From positions 1-64,000 of the forward strand of contig JAQGOP010000046.1 of assembly GCA_028293545.1 (NCBI GenBank): a stretch of 64,000 nt of DNA, written 5' to 3'. The notes beneath the pieces were generated by a model. The model made no database searches. It saw only the letters and a list, made by a program, of their open reading frames with translations, and was not told the origin of the DNA. Made by a program: the position numbers and the translations under genes. This DNA is from Verrucomicrobiota bacterium. Its GTDB lineage: Bacteria; Verrucomicrobiota; Verrucomicrobiia; Opitutales; Opitutaceae. Below are positions 1 to 7,083 of this stretch, piece by piece (the stretch's first letter is position 1; each line of letters opens with the position of its first letter).

Positions 1-640
1 CCGGCTTTTGGCCGGACGTTGGCCCCGCGTTACGGGTCTAACCTCTTACCTCTAAGGTTGCTTTAATTTTGCAGTGGGGTGACGCGTTTTCACGCCGCCC
101 CAATTGAGGAGGTTGACGAGCTTTGCCTGGCTCGCTCACTCCCCGCCGTCTCGTCTCCTTTGCGCGCCCCGCTCGCGTTAGCGAGCCGGGCCTTTTGGCG
201 GAGGTTTATTCCGCCGGGAAACGCGACTGCGTTCTGGTCTGCGCAGTAGCAACCATAACCCTCTGGGTAACTGCGTCGGCGCGTAGATCGAAACTCTCTA
301 CGGGCCTGACTCGGCTCGAGCGCGGTTTCTGATCGCGCCTTGCCGCTCAGCTCCTATTTCGTGTGTGAACTGACCGGACACGACTCCGGCCAGAGGAGCT
401 GGTGATATCTGCCTATCAACACCGCTAACGCGGCATTGCAGGGGCCGGCAGCACCAGCTGCCACCGACCATTCCCCGGTCGCCCGGGATTATCCCAGTCG
501 TGCTTTCGGCGGGTTTTTCAGGCCGCCGCGCTGCGACTGTTCTATCAAGGAACGCCGCCCAAACTGTGGCGCCAGTTCCCGAAATAAAGGCTTTGTTCTG
601 CTCAACTTATTCACTCGTAAAAATGGTGAATAACTTGGGA
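1..640. ncRNA. Hairpin-rich non-coding stretch, candidate large structured RNA
   Basis: No convincing protein is encoded here; the two small plus-strand ORFs in the track have no recognisable motifs. The sequence is instead a succession of short perfect inverted repeats: 1-5/11-15, 40-44/55-59, 171-176/181-186 (GCTCGC/GCGAGC), 197-202/210-215, 226-231/242-247, 374-378/385-389, 447-452/457-462, 485-488/492-495, a long hairpin 495-539 (CAGTCG/CGACTG enclosing CGGCGG/CCGCCG), and 607-614/626-633 (TTATTCAC/GTGAATAA). This density suggests a folded RNA of at least 640 nt that may begin before the window. I checked for the conserved cores of tmRNA, RNase P RNA, 6S RNA and 23S rRNA and did not recognise them. 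The strand is undecided. Confidence 0.35.
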
Positions 641-796
641 GTAATCTGACTCACCGGTTGTTCACAGTGGGTTTATCCGCGCATGGACCCCGAATTCCTA
701 AATTCAGCCTGCAGCGCGGACGGCCGCCTGCGTTCCTTTGTGCCGGTGGTCCCTCGATCGGAAATTCGTGGTTGGAAGTTGGCGCGAGCCCGTTCG

Positions 797-3439
797 ATGT
801 TCACCGAACGACTGATGCCTGCTCCTCGCGAACTTCCCATTTACGAACTCGAATCGGCGGTGGTTTCGGCCCTCCGCGCCAGCGGACGATTGATCGTCCA
901 GGCGCCGACCGGGTCCGGAAAATCGACGCAGATCCCGCAGATGCTCCTGCGGCACGGGGTCCTCGGCGATCGCGGCGAAGTGGTTGTGCTCCAGCCGCGC
1001 CGACTGGCTACGCGGATGCTGGCGAAACGCGTCGCTGAGGAGGTCGGGACGCGCCTGGGCGAGATCGTCGGCTACCAGATCCGGCTCGAATCCCGCGTGA
1101 GCGAGCTGACGCGGATCCGGTTCGTGACCGAGGGGATTCTTCTGCGACAAATGTCCTTCGACGCCGAGCTCCGCGGCGTGAAGGCGATTATCTTCGACGA
1201 GTTTCATGAGCGCCATCTCTACGGCGATATCTCGCTCGCGCGGGCGGTGCAGCTGCAGCACACCACGCGGCCCGACCTGAAGGTGATTGTAATGTCCGCG
1301 ACCCTCGACGCCGGTGCGCTCAAAGCCTACCTCGCGCCGTGTGAGGTGCTGGTTTCACAGGGACGGAGCTTCCCCGTCCGCATCGAATATCTCCCGAAGG
1401 CGGTCAACTTCGAACACGAACCGGCGTGGGAAATCGCGGCGCGTGAATGCGAACGCGTCGCGGGCGAGACGACCGGCGACATGCTCGTCTTCATGCCGGG
1501 CGCATACGAAATCAGCCGCACGATGCAGGCGATCCAAGGCGTGAGGACGCTCCGGGATTTCGTGACGTTTCCCTTGCACGGCGAACTTCCGCCGGAGCAG
1601 CAGGACCGCGCGGTCGCGCGCTATGAAAACCGGAAGATCATTGTGTCGACCAACGTGGCCGAGACTTCGTTGACGATCGACGGCGTGACCGCGGTGATCG
1701 ACTGCGGTCTCGCCCGCGTGGCGCGCTTCGACCCTCACCGTGGGATAAATACGCTGTTGGTGGAAAAAATCTCCGTTGCCAGCGCCGACCAGCGCGCGGG
1801 TCGGGCAGGCCGCACGGCGCCCGGTGTGTGCGTGCGATTGTGGACCGAACGCGAACACGGCCAGCGCGCGCTCCAGGAATTGCCCGAGGTGAAGCGGCTG
1901 GATCTGTCGGAAGTGGTACTGACCCTGAAGGCGAGCGGCATCGATGACGTGGTGAATTTCCCGTGGCTGGAACGCCCGGAGCCGAGGGCGCTGGAGCGGG
2001 CGGAATTGTTGCTCACGGATTTGGGTGCGCTCGCGACTGAGGGTCGGGAGGGACCGCTGAGCCCGCCTTCAGGTCTGTCCGCGGACAGCGTTATCGGCAC
2101 GCGGGGCGGTCACGCCCCGCCTCGGATCACGGAGATGGGGCGAAAGATGCTGCGGTTCCCGGTGCATCCGCGTTACGCGCGCATGCTGCTGGCGGCGCAG
2201 GACCGCGGCTGCGTGCGGCCGGTGGCGTTGATGGCGGCGTTGACGCAGGGACGGAATTTCCTCCTGCGCGGGGTGCCGCGCGACGTCGAGCAGGCGCGCG
2301 AGGACACGCTGGGCGAGGAGCATGAAAGCGATTTTTTCCTGCTGATGCGCGCTTGGCGCTTCGCGGACAAAGCTGGCTACAGCCTCGATGCCTGCCGCCG
2401 CCTCGGGATCCACGCACAAGGCGCGCGCCAGGTCGGCCCGCTGTTTGAGCAATTCCTCGCGATCGCCGAAAAGGAGGGGCTCGACGTGAGCGAGCGTCGC
2501 ACCGACGGAGCCGAGATCCGGAAATGCGTGCTGGCCGGTTTCTCCGACCAGCTGGCGCGACGGCTCGACGGCGGGACGCTGCGCTGCGAACTGGTGCACA
2601 ATCGTCGCGGCGTGCTGGCGAGGGAGAGCGCGATCGAGAAATCACCGCTCCTGGTCGCGGCGGAAATCAGCGAGATCGAGGGGCGCGGCGGGGAGGTCAA
2701 CGTGCTGCTTTCGCTCGCGACGGCGATTGAGGAAGCGTGGCTGAGGGAAATTTTCCCCGCCGACTACCGCGAAGTGCGCGGCGTGACTTACGACGAAACG
2801 ATCAAACGGGTCGTGTCGCGGCGCGAACGCCGTTTCCGCGACCTGGTGCTCGATGCGAAGGTGAGCAGCGAAGAAGCACCGTTGAACGAAGCGGCGGCGC
2901 TGTTGACGAAGGAGGTCGTCGCCGGGCGCCTGAAACTCGAGGCGTGGGACGACTCGGTCGAGCAGTGGATCATCCGCGTGAACCGACTGGCGGAATGGTT
3001 TCCCGAATTGGAGGTGAACCCGCTGACCGAGGCCGACCGTGCGACACTCATCGAGCAGATCTGCTACGGGGAGCTGGGTTATCGTGACATCAAGGACAAG
3101 CCGGTGATGCCGGTGCTGAAGGACTGGCTGACCGCGGAGCAGCTGGCGGTGCTGGATGACTACGTGCCGGAAAAACTCACGATGGGAAACGGACGTCGTT
3201 CGAAGCTCACGTACGCGAAGGAAGGGCCGCCGGTGTTGAGCGCGCGGATCCAGGAACTTTATGGGATCGAGGGAAAATTCACGATCGGACACGGGCGGGT
3301 GCCGGTGAAGATCGAAGTGCTCGCGCCGAATCATCGACCGATCCAAGTCACCGACGACCTCGGGAATTTCTGGCGCGAGCAATACCCGAAAGTGAAAGCG
3401 GAGCTGTCGCGCCGCTATCCCCGGCACGAGTGGCGGTAG
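797..3439 (+). CDS. hrpB: ATP-dependent RNA helicase HrpB
   Basis: DExH-box helicase of the HrpA/HrpB group, thought to act on RNA; its cellular role is poorly defined. The protein of about 880 residues (HrpB is usually 800-850) shows Walker A PTGSGKST near residue 40, the HrpB-type DEFHER box near 134, the SATLDA motif, and QRAGRAGR of the second helicase domain. The HrpB-specific C-terminal domain ends the protein (LKDWLTAEQLAVLDDYVPEK and onward). The track opens the frame at 683, but homologues begin just before IYELES, so ATG 797 or ATG 815 is the likely start. ATG 797 sits in the loop of a 6-bp hairpin (CGTTCG/CGAACG), which may favour 815. An insertion of about 30 residues near residues 413-443 is encoded by palindromic DNA and is absent from typical HrpB. 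Monocistronic as far as can be seen. Confidence 0.93.
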   Translation: MFTERLMPAPRELPIYELESAVVSALRASGRLIVQAPTGSGKSTQIPQMLLRHGVLGDRGEVVVLQPRRLATRMLAKRVAEEVGTRLGEIVGYQIRLESRVSELTRIRFVTEGILLRQMSFDAELRGVKAIIFDEFHERHLYGDISLARAVQLQHTTRPDLKVIVMSATLDAGALKAYLAPCEVLVSQGRSFPVRIEYLPKAVNFEHEPAWEIAARECERVAGETTGDMLVFMPGAYEISRTMQAIQGVRTLRDFVTFPLHGELPPEQQDRAVARYENRKIIVSTNVAETSLTIDGVTAVIDCGLARVARFDPHRGINTLLVEKISVASADQRAGRAGRTAPGVCVRLWTEREHGQRALQELPEVKRLDLSEVVLTLKASGIDDVVNFPWLERPEPRALERAELLLTDLGALATEGREGPLSPPSGLSADSVIGTRGGHAPPRITEMGRKMLRFPVHPRYARMLLAAQDRGCVRPVALMAALTQGRNFLLRGVPRDVEQAREDTLGEEHESDFFLLMRAWRFADKAGYSLDACRRLGIHAQGARQVGPLFEQFLAIAEKEGLDVSERRTDGAEIRKCVLAGFSDQLARRLDGGTLRCELVHNRRGVLARESAIEKSPLLVAAEISEIEGRGGEVNVLLSLATAIEEAWLREIFPADYREVRGVTYDETIKRVVSRRERRFRDLVLDAKVSSEEAPLNEAAALLTKEVVAGRLKLEAWDDSVEQWIIRVNRLAEWFPELEVNPLTEADRATLIEQICYGELGYRDIKDKPVMPVLKDWLTAEQLAVLDDYVPEKLTMGNGRRSKLTYAKEGPPVLSARIQELYGIEGKFTIGHGRVPVKIEVLAPNHRPIQVTDDLGNFWREQYPKVKAELSRRYPRHEWR
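2075..2120. repeat. Palindromic insert inside hrpB
   Basis: Two perfect palindromes lie in frame within hrpB: CTGTCCGCGGACAG at 2075-2088 and an 8-bp-stem hairpin GCGGGGCG/CGCCCCGC at 2101-2120 with loop GTCA. They encode a Gly/Pro/Arg-rich stretch that interrupts the usual helicase sequence just before the conserved ITEMGRKML region. It looks like a short palindromic repeat that invaded a gene without breaking the frame. Confidence 0.5.
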
Positions 3440-3487
3440 TCCGAGCGAGTTGCGCACGCAGGGGCGCGAAGGTGCCGGGTTTCCGGC

Positions 3488-3636
3488 GTAGCGCAGGCAT
3501 CCTGCCTGCTTCGCTCAGCCCGCGATACCGTTGGTCCGTGAACCTTAAACTCGGGAAAACAGGTAGGACGTAGTTTCCGGTTGTGGCGGGATTGACGACG
3601 CCGGCGCGGCGTCAGCAGGCAGGATGCCTGCGCTAC
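3488..3636. repeat. Pair of GTAG-headed REP-like elements, inverted
   Basis: A 22-bp element (GTAGC, then GCAGGCA-TCC-TGCCTGC) at 3488-3509 is repeated as its exact reverse complement at 3615-3636. Each copy is a GTAG tetranucleotide followed by a 7-bp hairpin, the layout of REP elements mobilised by RAYT transposases. The pair lies between the convergent hrpB and sugar-transferase genes and fills most of that gap. A close variant occurs at 55684. Confidence 0.75.
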
Positions 3637-3656
3637 GGCGATCGAGCCGTGCCTTG

Positions 3657-5042
3657 CTAACGCGCCCCGCGTCCGAAGAGTGCCGCCGGAATCGTGGCGA
3701 GCAGGATCTTGAAATCCAGCCACAGCGACCACTGGTCGATATAGTTGAGGTCGAGGCGAACCCAGTCGGCGAAGTCGGCGATGTCGTTGCGCCCGCTGAT
3801 CTGCCACAGGCACGTCAGCCCGGGCTTCACGCTCAGCCGGCGCCGATGCGTGTCGTGGTCGAAACGTTTCACTTCCTCGATCGGGAGCGGCCGCGGGCCC
3901 ACGAGGCTCATCTCGCCGCGCAGCACGTTCCAAAGCTGGGGCAGTTCATCGAGGCTGTGGCGACGCAGGAGCCGGCCGACGGGCGTGACCCGGGGGTCGT
4001 TGGTGACCTTGAATACCGGCCCGCGCATTTCGTTGCGCTCGGCGAGGCTCGCCTGCTCGAGCTCGGCGTCGCTGCGCATCGAGCGAAATTTCAGCATGAG
4101 AAAAGAGCGGCCATTGAGTCCTGAGCGGACTTGCCGGTAGAGCGCGGCGCCGGGCGAGGTGAGCCGAATCGCGATCGCGATCAGCGCCAACAGCGGCGAC
4201 AGCAGCAACAAAAGCAGCGCGGCCAAAACGTAATCCACGAGCTGCTTGACCAGGAGGTGGCTCAACGGCGCGGACTGCGCACGATAATAGAGCACGGCTT
4301 CGCCGCCAAACTGGTCGATCGTGACGTGCGGCGACGGCAGCGTGGACAAGCCCGGGCGGACCAGCACCTCGACGCCTTCATTGGAACACGCGAGAAGCAC
4401 GGACGTGGCCTGGTCGCGGCCGACGCCCGCCAGGTTGAGGATCACGACATTCACGGCCAGTTCATGCAGCATGCCGACGAGTTCTCCGACCGGCTGGGTC
4501 GCCGGGTTGAATTCGCCGGAGTCGACCAATGTATCGCGCTCGAGGCGCGTGAGCGCGTCGCGCAGCAGCTGGTTTTCGCTCGGCAGCCCGACCCAAAGCG
4601 CGCGACGCCGCAGCTGTTCCTGCGCAAAACGCCGGGAATGCAGCCGCGTCGTGACTTCGTAGCGGATATAAACGAGTCCGCCGCCGATCGTGCCGACGAG
4701 GATGATGACCGAGCGCGCGAGTTGGATGCGGATGATGAAAAGAAAAACAATCAGCCCGAAGACGGTGAACACGCAGCTCCGCAGCATGGCGAAAAGCGCG
4801 TGCAGGCGCTGGCCGGTTCGTGGCGATTCATAAAATCCCTGGCCAGCGAGGACCATGGGCCCGAGAAGCGCGACCACGGGCGCGAGCCAGAGATAATCCT
4901 CGATCGCCTCCAGCTCCTGCCAGCCGAGCCAACCCGCACAGGCCGCGCGCAGGAAATAAGCGGCCAGCAGCGCCGTCACGAAGAGGCAGCCATCCGCCAC
5001 CTGGAACAAGCGCGTGCGGGTGCGTTGGGCGTGGGTGAGCAT
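3657..5042 (-). CDS. Polyprenyl-phosphate sugar-1-phosphate transferase (exopolysaccharide initiation)
   Basis: WbaP/WcaJ-type membrane transferase that places the first sugar-1-phosphate on undecaprenyl phosphate to start exopolysaccharide or O-antigen synthesis. The 461-residue protein has an N-terminal set of membrane helices, a soluble Rossmann-like middle, one further helix (VDYVLAALLLLLLSPLLALI), and the C-terminal bacterial sugar transferase domain with YRQVRSGLNGRSF, KFRSM, DELPQLWNVLRGEMSLVGPR and the terminal LNYIDQWSLWLDFKIL block. It is last in a minus-strand operon behind the ExeA-like and GspB-like genes, from which it is separated by 27 nt almost wholly occupied by a 25-bp palindrome. 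The substrate sugar cannot be told from sequence. Confidence 0.9.
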   Translation of the reverse strand: MLTHAQRTRTRLFQVADGCLFVTALLAAYFLRAACAGWLGWQELEAIEDYLWLAPVVALLGPMVLAGQGFYESPRTGQRLHALFAMLRSCVFTVFGLIVFLFIIRIQLARSVIILVGTIGGGLVYIRYEVTTRLHSRRFAQEQLRRRALWVGLPSENQLLRDALTRLERDTLVDSGEFNPATQPVGELVGMLHELAVNVVILNLAGVGRDQATSVLLACSNEGVEVLVRPGLSTLPSPHVTIDQFGGEAVLYYRAQSAPLSHLLVKQLVDYVLAALLLLLLSPLLALIAIAIRLTSPGAALYRQVRSGLNGRSFLMLKFRSMRSDAELEQASLAERNEMRGPVFKVTNDPRVTPVGRLLRRHSLDELPQLWNVLRGEMSLVGPRPLPIEEVKRFDHDTHRRRLSVKPGLTCLWQISGRNDIADFADWVRLDLNYIDQWSLWLDFKILLATIPAALFGRGAR

Positions 5043-5046
5043 CGAG

Positions 5047-5071
5047 AGGTTTTCGCGCCGCGCGAAAACCT
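5047..5071. repeat. 25-bp palindrome, AGGTTTTCGCG family (copy 1)
   Basis: AGGTTTTCGCG-CCG-CGCGAAAACCT is a perfect 11-bp inverted repeat. It fills the gap between the gspB-like stop codon, which it overlaps by two bases, and the transferase start. In the mRNA it would be a strong hairpin just upstream of the transferase start, so it could attenuate or separate the two coding regions. Related copies lie at 6629 and 6728. Confidence 0.8.
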
Positions 5072-5759
5072 AGAAGTTTTTGACGTACGTCACGCCGTTC
5101 GGATCCGTGAACGTCAGTCCTTCGGTCGATACTTTCGTCAGCCGCAGTCCAAGGGTGTAATCGACCATGTCGTTCAACCGGTAAACCCTGTCGTTCATCA
5201 GGACCTTGCTGCCGGTGGCCGAGGAACGAATGCCGGCGACGCGCAGCGAGTCGATGAACGTCAGCATGCGAATATCCTGTCCGTCGGGAAAGACCTTGGC
5301 TGGGGCGGCTGCGGCACCTGCCTCCGTCGTCGCGGGCGCGGGCGCGGCGGTTCCCGTGGGAGCCGGGGCGGGAGGCGCAACCGCGACAGTCGTGCTCGCG
5401 GCGGGCACCGCGGGAGCCAGCGTGGGAATTTTGATTCCGATGGTCGCGCTCGGGGCGTTCGAATCGGGAGCGCCGACACCGGCCGGGGAATTTGCCGCGA
5501 CCGGTTTAACGGCGACCGGCTTGTTCGCGATGGCGGCGGGTTTCGCGCTGCGGGTCAGGGAAAAAATGGTAAGGCCGAGGGCGACGACCACGACGGCGGC
5601 GGCGCTGCCGATCGCGATCACGATCGATTTGTCCTGCGGGGTCGTGCCGCGATTGACGCTCGGCCGCGAGGATCCGCCGCCCGGCATGGGCGGAAGGTCG
5701 GCTCTGTCGCCGCTGCGTTTGCTCTGCGCTTGTTTGAGGGCGTCGTTGATCAGGCTCAT
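5070..5759 (-). CDS. GspB/ExeB-like single-pass membrane protein
   Basis: 229 residues. The N-terminus MSLINDALKQAQSKRS is typical of GspB/ExeB-like partners of the ExeA ATPase. One membrane helix lies near residues 45-67 (IVIAIGSAAAVVVVALGLTI), followed by a long Ala/Pro-rich linker and a small C-terminal domain (about 165-229) resembling the GspB periplasmic domain, with VLMNDRVYRLNDMVD. In type II secretion GspA/GspB help the secretin through peptidoglycan; in exopolysaccharide loci similar pairs accompany export machinery. No secretin or other Gsp gene is visible here, so an envelope-export role is inferred from the adjoining sugar transferase. Lies 9 nt downstream of the ATPase gene. Confidence 0.72.
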   Translation of the reverse strand: MSLINDALKQAQSKRSGDRADLPPMPGGGSSRPSVNRGTTPQDKSIVIAIGSAAAVVVVALGLTIFSLTRSAKPAAIANKPVAVKPVAANSPAGVGAPDSNAPSATIGIKIPTLAPAVPAASTTVAVAPPAPAPTGTAAPAPATTEAGAAAAPAKVFPDGQDIRMLTFIDSLRVAGIRSSATGSKVLMNDRVYRLNDMVDYTLGLRLTKVSTEGLTFTDPNGVTYVKNF

Positions 5760-5768
5760 GGCGGCGGC

Positions 5769-6584
5769 TCAGGAGGTCAGGTTGGCCATGTCCTTCGCGG
5801 CACGGCGGGCATCCCAGAAAGTGACTTCGTCGGAGCCGCGGATGAAGGCCGAAAGCAGCGACTTGTCGCAGAGATTGTTGACGATGCGGGGAATTCCCTT
5901 GCTCGCGTGATGGATCGCACGGACCGCCCATTTCGTGAACGTCGGGCGGCCCATGCTGCCGGCCAGGGTAAGGCGATGCTGGATATAATGCGCGACGTCG
6001 GTGTACGACAGCGGGTGAAGCTCGTAATGGACGAGGATGCGTTGGCGCAGCTGCCGGAGTTCCTCCTTCGCGAGCACGGCCTTCAACTCCGGCTGGCCCA
6101 TCAGGATAATCTGGAGGAGCTTTTGCTTGTCCGTTTCCAGGTTGGAGAGAAGGCGGATTTGCTCGAGCACGTCGAAGGAAAGGTTCTGGGCCTCGTCGAT
6201 GATGAGGACGATGTCCTTCCCGGCATGGATGCGCTCGAGCAGGATCCGGTTCATTTGCGCGACGAGGTCGACCTGGCTGCGCGCGAGCTTGGTTTCACCG
6301 AGATCGGTCAGGATGGCCTTGAGCATCTGCGTCTCGGTGACGCGCGGGTTGAGGATCAGCGCGGTGTCGTACTTCGTCGGGTCGAGCTCGTTGAGGAAGC
6401 AGCGGCACAAGGTGGTTTTCCCGCACCCGACTTCGCCGACGAGCACGATGAAGCCTTTCTTTTCCCTCACGCCATATTTGAGGTGCTGGAGGGCTTCTTG
6501 GTGGGTCGGACTGAGGTAGAGGAACCGCGGGTCCGGGGTGATGTTGAACGGCATCTCCTTGAACCCGTAAAAGCTCTGATACAT
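5769..6584 (-). CDS. ExeA/GspA-like AAA ATPase
   Basis: 271-residue P-loop ATPase. It opens with YQSFYGFKEMPFNITPDPRF, the typical start of ExeA/GspA proteins and of the exopolysaccharide-locus ATPases related to them. Walker A is GEVGCGKTT near residue 50, Walker B is LIIDEAQNL near 130, and the AAA sensor/lid region (RLRQRILVHYELHPLS) follows. It lacks the C-terminal peptidoglycan-binding domain of long GspA proteins, so it is the short form seen next to polysaccharide genes. First gene of a three-gene minus-strand operon with the GspB-like gene and the sugar transferase. Confidence 0.85.
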   Translation of the reverse strand: MYQSFYGFKEMPFNITPDPRFLYLSPTHQEALQHLKYGVREKKGFIVLVGEVGCGKTTLCRCFLNELDPTKYDTALILNPRVTETQMLKAILTDLGETKLARSQVDLVAQMNRILLERIHAGKDIVLIIDEAQNLSFDVLEQIRLLSNLETDKQKLLQIILMGQPELKAVLAKEELRQLRQRILVHYELHPLSYTDVAHYIQHRLTLAGSMGRPTFTKWAVRAIHHASKGIPRIVNNLCDKSLLSAFIRGSDEVTFWDARRAAKDMANLTS

Positions 6585-6628
6585 GCGACTTCGAGGTAGG
6601 GGGGCTCCTGGGAAAACGCACGCAAAAA

Positions 6629-6651
6629 GGTTTTTGCGCGGCGCGAAAACC
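6629..6651. repeat. AGGTTTTCGCG-family palindrome (copy 2, imperfect)
   Basis: A 23-bp inverted repeat with GGTTTTTGCGC on the left and GCGCGAAAACC on the right; the single difference can form a G-U pair in RNA. It lies in the divergent region between the ATPase gene and ftsB. Confidence 0.7.
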
Positions 6652-6727
6652 GAATTTTTGACGAGCGCAGGCGCGGTGGCTTTCTGCGCAACGAATCCGG
6701 GCCGGAACTTGCCAGGGTCCTCAACCT

Positions 6728-6752
6728 AGGTTTTCGCGTTGCGCGAAAACCT
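6728..6752. repeat. AGGTTTTCGCG-family palindrome (copy 3, perfect)
   Basis: AGGTTTTCGCG-TTG-CGCGAAAACCT has 11-bp perfect arms, identical to copy 1 apart from the central three bases. It lies 30 bp upstream of the ftsB start codon. Copies 2 and 3 share a divergent promoter region and could be operator sites or REP-like repeats; sequence alone does not decide. Confidence 0.8.
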
Positions 6753-6782
6753 GGGCCTGTTGATTTGGGGCCAAACTCATCC

Positions 6783-7064
6783 GTGAACCTGCGTCGCCTC
6801 ATCATCAGCGTCTACCTCCTGCTGTTCGTCGGCGTCGGCACCGCTTCGGCGCTGTTTTTTTGGCAGGCCCGGGCCGAGTATACGCAGCTCCGGCAGCAGG
6901 AGGCGGCGAGTCGGCGGCGTCTGGTGGAGATCGAGGCGAAACTGAAGGAGCAGGATAAAATCATCGAACGCCTGCGCACCGACCCGGTCTACGTCGAGAA
7001 GGTCATTCGCCGGAAGCTGCATTATGCCAAGCCTGACGAATTCATCTTCCGGTTCGAGGAATGA
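6783..7064 (+). CDS. ftsB: FtsB/DivIC-type septum formation initiator protein
   Basis: Small bitopic cell-division protein of about 93 residues: a very short cytoplasmic N-terminus, one membrane helix (LIISVYLLLFVGVGTASALFFW), a coiled coil (QLRQQEAASRRRLVEIEAKL), and a short C-terminal segment with the family signature DPVYVEKVIRRKLHYAKPDEFIFRF. FtsB bridges FtsL and FtsQ in the divisome. GTG 6783 is preferred over the TTG at 6765 of the track because it puts the helix where homologues have it. 19 nt before the UDP-sugar pyrophosphorylase gene, so probably co-transcribed. Confidence 0.88.
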   Translation: MNLRRLIISVYLLLFVGVGTASALFFWQARAEYTQLRQQEAASRRRLVEIEAKLKEQDKIIERLRTDPVYVEKVIRRKLHYAKPDEFIFRFEE

Positions 7065-7083
7065 CCCTTTTCATTTACGCAAC

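Noticed and set aside
123-633. Small plus-strand ORFs of 69 and 65 residues at the left end
   Set aside because: No recognisable motifs, and the underlying DNA is dominated by RNA-like hairpins.
640-690. DnaA-box-like sequences and a possible replication origin
   Set aside because: TTATCCGCG and TGTGAACAA differ at two positions from the consensus, there is no cluster of boxes, and dnaA/dnaN are absent.
4131-6599. 822-residue plus-strand ORF
   Set aside because: Spans three genes on the opposite strand and is Arg/Gln/Asp-rich without domains.
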